Assembly (NCBI RefSeq): GCF_014701235.1
Contig: NZ_AP022873.1
Location: forward strand, 558,001-622,000
From: Dissulfurispira thermophila
Lineage (GTDB): Bacteria; Nitrospirota; Thermodesulfovibrionia; Thermodesulfovibrionales; Dissulfurispiraceae
Reading direction: 5' to 3'
DNA: 64,000 nt
Part shown: piece after piece, positions 60,889 to 64,000 of the stretch
Layout of the letters: each line of letters begins with the position of its first letter
How positions within the stretch are numbered: the first letter of the stretch is position 1
Translations under genes and position numbers: made by a program
Notes under the pieces: generated by a model
What the model saw: the letters and a program-made list of their open reading frames with translations, nothing else
Told to the model about the DNA's origin: nothing
Database searches by the model: none

Positions 60889-61977
60889 ATGCACGACATA
60901 GCACAGACAGTATCAAATTTTGTTGATCTCAACTGGATGAATATGACCTATCTCTTTCTGGTAGGTTTTGTAGGTGGCCTCGTAAGCGGGTTTATCGGTT
61001 CAGGCGGTGCATTTGTGCTTACGCCCGGCATGATGAGCATGGGTGTGCCAGGGCTTGTAGCTGTAGCATCGAACATGTGTCACAAGTTTCCAAAGGCACT
61101 TGTTGGTGCAATTAAGAGGGCAAAGTATGGTCAGGTGGATGTAAAACTTGGAATAGTGCTTGGTGTTTCTGCAGAGGCCGGGGTTTTGTATGGTGCTCAT
61201 ATTCAAGAGGGCATTAAAAAGGCATTTGGTGATGCTGGTTCAAATCTTTATGTTAGTGTTGCCTTTGTAGTGATACTTGCTGTTGTAGGAAGTTTTGTGC
61301 TAAGGGATGCATGGAAGACATATAAGTCTGGGGCTTCTAATGAAGCAGAGAAAGTCACAAAGATTGCTAAATGGGTGCAGTCAATTAACATTCCCGGTAC
61401 GATGGTTTATTTCAAAAGCCTCAATGCAAAGATTTCTATATTGTTTACTATTCCCCTTGGATTTGCTACAGGGATGCTTGCAGCAACAATTGCAGTGGGT
61501 GGATTTATAGGTGTTCCTTCTATGATATATGTACTTGGTGCGCCAAGCCTCATGGCATCTGCAACTGAGTTAGTAATAGCCTTTGTTATGGGATTAGGAG
61601 GTTCATTCAAATATGCAATGCACGGGCTGGTTGATATAAGACTTTCAATGATTATACTTGGCGGCTCTCTATTTGGTATTCAGTTAGGTGCTATTGGAAC
61701 GACATATGTAAAACCTTATATGATAAAGATGGTCATGGGTGTTATCATGGTGATAGTCCTATTCAGTCGTGCCTTAATGGTTCCTGTATATATGTCTCAA
61801 CTCAACTTGATTGGACAACTAAGTGAGACCACAATGAAGTCATTGAAGAGCACAAGCTTTGCTATCATGATATTTGCATTGGCACTTGGTGCATTTATAA
61901 TATTAAGGGCAATCTGGCAAGGGCGAAGGGCAGAAAAATTATCTGCACAGGAGGCAGTGATTCATGGTAAAGTATAA
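60889..61977 (+). CDS. TauE/SafE family anion permease
   Basis: A 362-residue protein with about eight to nine membrane helices. The family repeat GLVSGFIGSGGAFVLTPGMM appears near the N-terminus and GMLAATIAVGGFIGVPSMIY in the second half. The family exports or imports organosulphonates, sulphite or related anions. The substrate here is unknown, though a sulphur-oxyanion is plausible in this lineage. RBS AGGAGG. Confidence 0.87.
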   Translation: MHDIAQTVSNFVDLNWMNMTYLFLVGFVGGLVSGFIGSGGAFVLTPGMMSMGVPGLVAVASNMCHKFPKALVGAIKRAKYGQVDVKLGIVLGVSAEAGVLYGAHIQEGIKKAFGDAGSNLYVSVAFVVILAVVGSFVLRDAWKTYKSGASNEAEKVTKIAKWVQSINIPGTMVYFKSLNAKISILFTIPLGFATGMLAATIAVGGFIGVPSMIYVLGAPSLMASATELVIAFVMGLGGSFKYAMHGLVDIRLSMIILGGSLFGIQLGAIGTTYVKPYMIKMVMGVIMVIVLFSRALMVPVYMSQLNLIGQLSETTMKSLKSTSFAIMIFALALGAFIILRAIWQGRRAEKLSAQEAVIHGKV

Positions 61978-61979
61978 CC

Positions 61980-62846
61980 ATGAAAGATTGTAAAAGGAAG
62001 GTGAAGAAAATGTTAGTAGCAATTGATGGCTCTGAATCAAGTATGCATGCATTAAAGGAATCTTTCAAGCTTGCCAGAAATGAGAAGAGTTGGATAACCG
62101 TTGTTTCTGTGGTGCCTGAGTATAGAGGTGACCTCGACCTTGTAGCTGTTGGAAATATTATGTCCTCGATGAAGAAGCCGTGTGAAGATGCACTTCAAAA
62201 GGCTTATGAACTTGCAAAGGCAGAAGGTATCCTGATAAAAACTGTGTGCGAAGAAGGTGAGCCATATGAAAGGATTATTGATATTGCTAACGCTGAGAAC
62301 TGCGAACTCATTGTAATGGGTAGAAGGGGACTATCAAGACTTGAGAGAGTGCTCATGGGAAGCGTTACTGCAAGAGTCATAGGTCATAGTCCAATAGATA
62401 TTCTCATTGTTCCGCTTGATGCAGAAATAGGATGGCAGAGGATTTTGGTGGCGACTGATGGCTCTATATACAGTAAGGCTGCTGCTGATAGGGCATTGGA
62501 CTTTGCCTTTCAATATGGTGGACAACTTATAGTGGTCTCTGTTGTTGATGTGCCTATAGAATTTTATGGCGAGGCACCCGGTGCTGTGGAAGACCTGATA
62601 AAGAGGGCAAAGGAATATACAGAAGATGTGAAAAGACGGGCAGAGTCAGCGGGTATAAAAGCGGCAGTATTTGTAAGGGAAGGAGAAACCTATAAGACTA
62701 TACTTGATATTGCAAAAGAGCAGAATGCAGATACGATAGTAATGGGATCTCACGGAAGGACAGGATTGAAAAGACTCCTTATGGGTAGCGTAACAGAAAA
62801 GGTCATTGGTTATGCATCCTGTCCTGTGCTTGTGGTAAAGGGGTGA
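61980..62846 (+). CDS. Tandem universal stress protein
   Basis: A 288-residue protein of two UspA domains. Both have the ATP-binding signature G-x2-G-x9-G(S/T): GRRGLSRLERVLMGSVTARV near 110-130 and GSHGRTGLKRLLMGSVTEKV near 260-280. Start could be 61980 or the ATG at 62010 (MLVAIDGSES, behind GGAAGGTG). It follows the permease by two bases, suggesting energy- or ATP-dependent control of transport. Confidence 0.9.
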   Translation: MKDCKRKVKKMLVAIDGSESSMHALKESFKLARNEKSWITVVSVVPEYRGDLDLVAVGNIMSSMKKPCEDALQKAYELAKAEGILIKTVCEEGEPYERIIDIANAENCELIVMGRRGLSRLERVLMGSVTARVIGHSPIDILIVPLDAEIGWQRILVATDGSIYSKAAADRALDFAFQYGGQLIVVSVVDVPIEFYGEAPGAVEDLIKRAKEYTEDVKRRAESAGIKAAVFVREGETYKTILDIAKEQNADTIVMGSHGRTGLKRLLMGSVTEKVIGYASCPVLVVKG

Positions 62847-64000
62847 ATGTCACTTAAGAAAAAAATAACCATAAGTTTTTTAATCAGTGCGTTTATTATT
62901 GCCATACTCGCAACATTCGAATACATCAATTTCATTGAGATAAAAAAAGAGATAAGGAACCTCGAGCTTACTGACACAATAAGAAGCAAATCCCTTCAAT
63001 TGAGAAGGCACGAAAAAAATTTCTTCCTTTACTGGATGCCGAAAACTGTTGAGGAGTCAGGAGCTATTCATAAATATCTTAATGAGCTAAATGCTATTGT
63101 TGACAATAACCTTGCAAGCGATAAGACAGGCAAACTTTCCTATCTCAAGAAACGAATAAAGGAGTATGGCGAGAGATTCAATAAAATAGAATCTTCAGTA
63201 AAAGACCTGATAGAAGAGTTCGAAAAAATAAAGGACTCATATGCCAGATACTATAAATTCTTTCCGCTCATAGAATCGACCTTTCTGGAGAGGCCGCACC
63301 ATGCAGCGGAATTTTTAGAAAAGGTTTTTTTATTGCCGCCCAGGCACAAAATCATTACTGGACTCAGAGAGCTATATTCAGATATACAGATCCTTAGAAA
63401 AAACGGAGAAGATATACTTATCATCTCAAAGGATCTGGATAAGGTTGCCAGAGACAATGCAGAGAGGTTTATTCGTATATCGCAAATAGCAATTCTTATA
63501 GTCTTCCCCCTGTTCTTCATTGTGGGGATTGGAACTCTTTTTATTATAAGTAGCAATGTTGTCAATCGTCTGAGGCTGCTTATAAATATTGTAGAAGAAA
63601 CATGGAAGGGGGATTACTCTCATATACCTGTTTTGTCTCAGAAAGCAAGGTTTTTAGGAAATCTAAGGATTTTTAGCGGTGAAAGTGATGAAGTGGATAT
63701 TCTTATTAGAAAATTTAATGGCATGGAGAATGAACTATCTCAGAGAGAAGAAGAGCTCAACAGAAAAAATAAAGAATTGCTTCAGTCCAGGAAACTGGCA
63801 GCTATAGGGACACTGGCATCAGGTGTTGCCCATGAACTAAACAATCCCCTTAATAATATCTATATATCAGCACAGGTGCTTATGAAGGAAGTAGGCAGTA
63901 GTTGTTCTCTTACTGTAAGAGAGACAGTGAATGATATACTTGGTCAGACATTAAGGGTAAAGGGGATTGTGTCAGATCTCCTGGAATTTGCAAAAGGTAA
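62847..64000 (+). CDS. Sensor histidine kinase, cut by the window end
   Basis: An open frame of 384 codons runs off the right edge. Transmembrane segment at about 8-26, a helical periplasmic sensor with QLRRHEKNFFLYW (same motif as the kinase at 58225), a second membrane segment at about 209-235, a HAMP-like region, and HisKA with H329 in GVAHELNNPLNN. The ATPase domain is beyond the window. ATG follows the Usp stop directly, so it belongs to the TauE/Usp operon. Confidence 0.85.
   Translation, partial: MSLKKKITISFLISAFIIAILATFEYINFIEIKKEIRNLELTDTIRSKSLQLRRHEKNFFLYWMPKTVEESGAIHKYLNELNAIVDNNLASDKTGKLSYLKKRIKEYGERFNKIESSVKDLIEEFEKIKDSYARYYKFFPLIESTFLERPHHAAEFLEKVFLLPPRHKIITGLRELYSDIQILRKNGEDILIISKDLDKVARDNAERFIRISQIAILIVFPLFFIVGIGTLFIISSNVVNRLRLLINIVEETWKGDYSHIPVLSQKARFLGNLRIFSGESDEVDILIRKFNGMENELSQREEELNRKNKELLQSRKLAAIGTLASGVAHELNNPLNNIYISAQVLMKEVGSSCSLTVRETVNDILGQTLRVKGIVSDLLEFAKG

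Overview
The window looks like a chromosome segment of an anaerobic, AT-rich (roughly 40% G+C by eye) Gram-negative bacterium, most likely a Nitrospirota relative of the Thermodesulfovibrio type. This is an inference from the gene mix: a methyl-branch Wood-Ljungdahl set (cooC, folD, metV, metF), an ASKHA-type corrinoid-protein activator, a complete type IV pilus regulatory unit, an energy-converting-hydrogenase-related complex, haem-binding sensor proteins and a single-chain PurL. No prophage, complete insertion sequence, rRNA operon or CRISPR array was seen.

Layout. 1-4 kb: a partial HTH regulator, a haem-c-type sensor kinase, argD-argF. 4-8.7 kb: a C1/folate block (cooC, 5-formyl-THF cyclo-ligase, folE, folD, metV, metF). 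8.7-14.1 kb: type IV pilus genes pilC, pilSR and pilA with a sigma-54 promoter and an array of TGACA/TGTCA boxes. 14.4-18.7 kb: a giant 2-hydroxyacyl-CoA dehydratase activase-like protein, then a tiny bS22-like ribosomal protein. 19-31 kb: housekeeping genes (MetE-like methyltransferase, tmk, holB, ricT, metG, radC, purH, purD, a DUF89 phosphatase) with a protoglobin-PsiE fusion among them. 31-34 kb: atpB, atpE, a RibL-like nucleotidyltransferase, tRNA-Ala(GGC) and a broken DUF4258/DUF2283 pair. 34-43.6 kb: purL, a RACo/RamA-like activator, a cysE-cysS fusion and rlmB. 43.7-51 kb: a six-gene Hyf/Ehr-like membrane complex whose large subunit has lost the NiFe ligands. 51-54 kb: a compositionally different cassette (TPR lipoprotein, FtsX-type permease, broken haem-motif beta-propeller). 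54.6-64 kb: an Fe-S protein behind an FNR-type site, a histidine kinase/NtrC-type regulator/PilZ-HD-GYP operon, a TauE/SafE permease-universal stress protein operon, and a second, truncated sensor kinase.

Three features cut across the window. First, short arrays with a strict 7-bp (sometimes 8- or 6-bp) period recur about twenty times. Their unit sequence drifts along each array, and many lie in frame inside essential genes as hydrophilic linkers. Second, at least nine genes have an extended -10 box (TGn followed by a TATAAT-like hexamer) only 5-9 bases before the start codon and no Shine-Dalgarno site, which suggests frequent leaderless transcription, including two divergent pairs. Third, two-component signalling is dense: four histidine kinases and two sigma-54 activators, with recognisable candidate binding sites beside the genes they probably control.

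Metabolically, folD, metF/metV and the cyclo-ligase interconvert one-carbon units on tetrahydrofolate. CooC and the ASKHA activator serve CO dehydrogenase and corrinoid proteins encoded elsewhere. purH, purD and purL consume or accompany formyl-THF, and the Ehr-like complex plus F0 subunits point to ion-gradient energy conservation.
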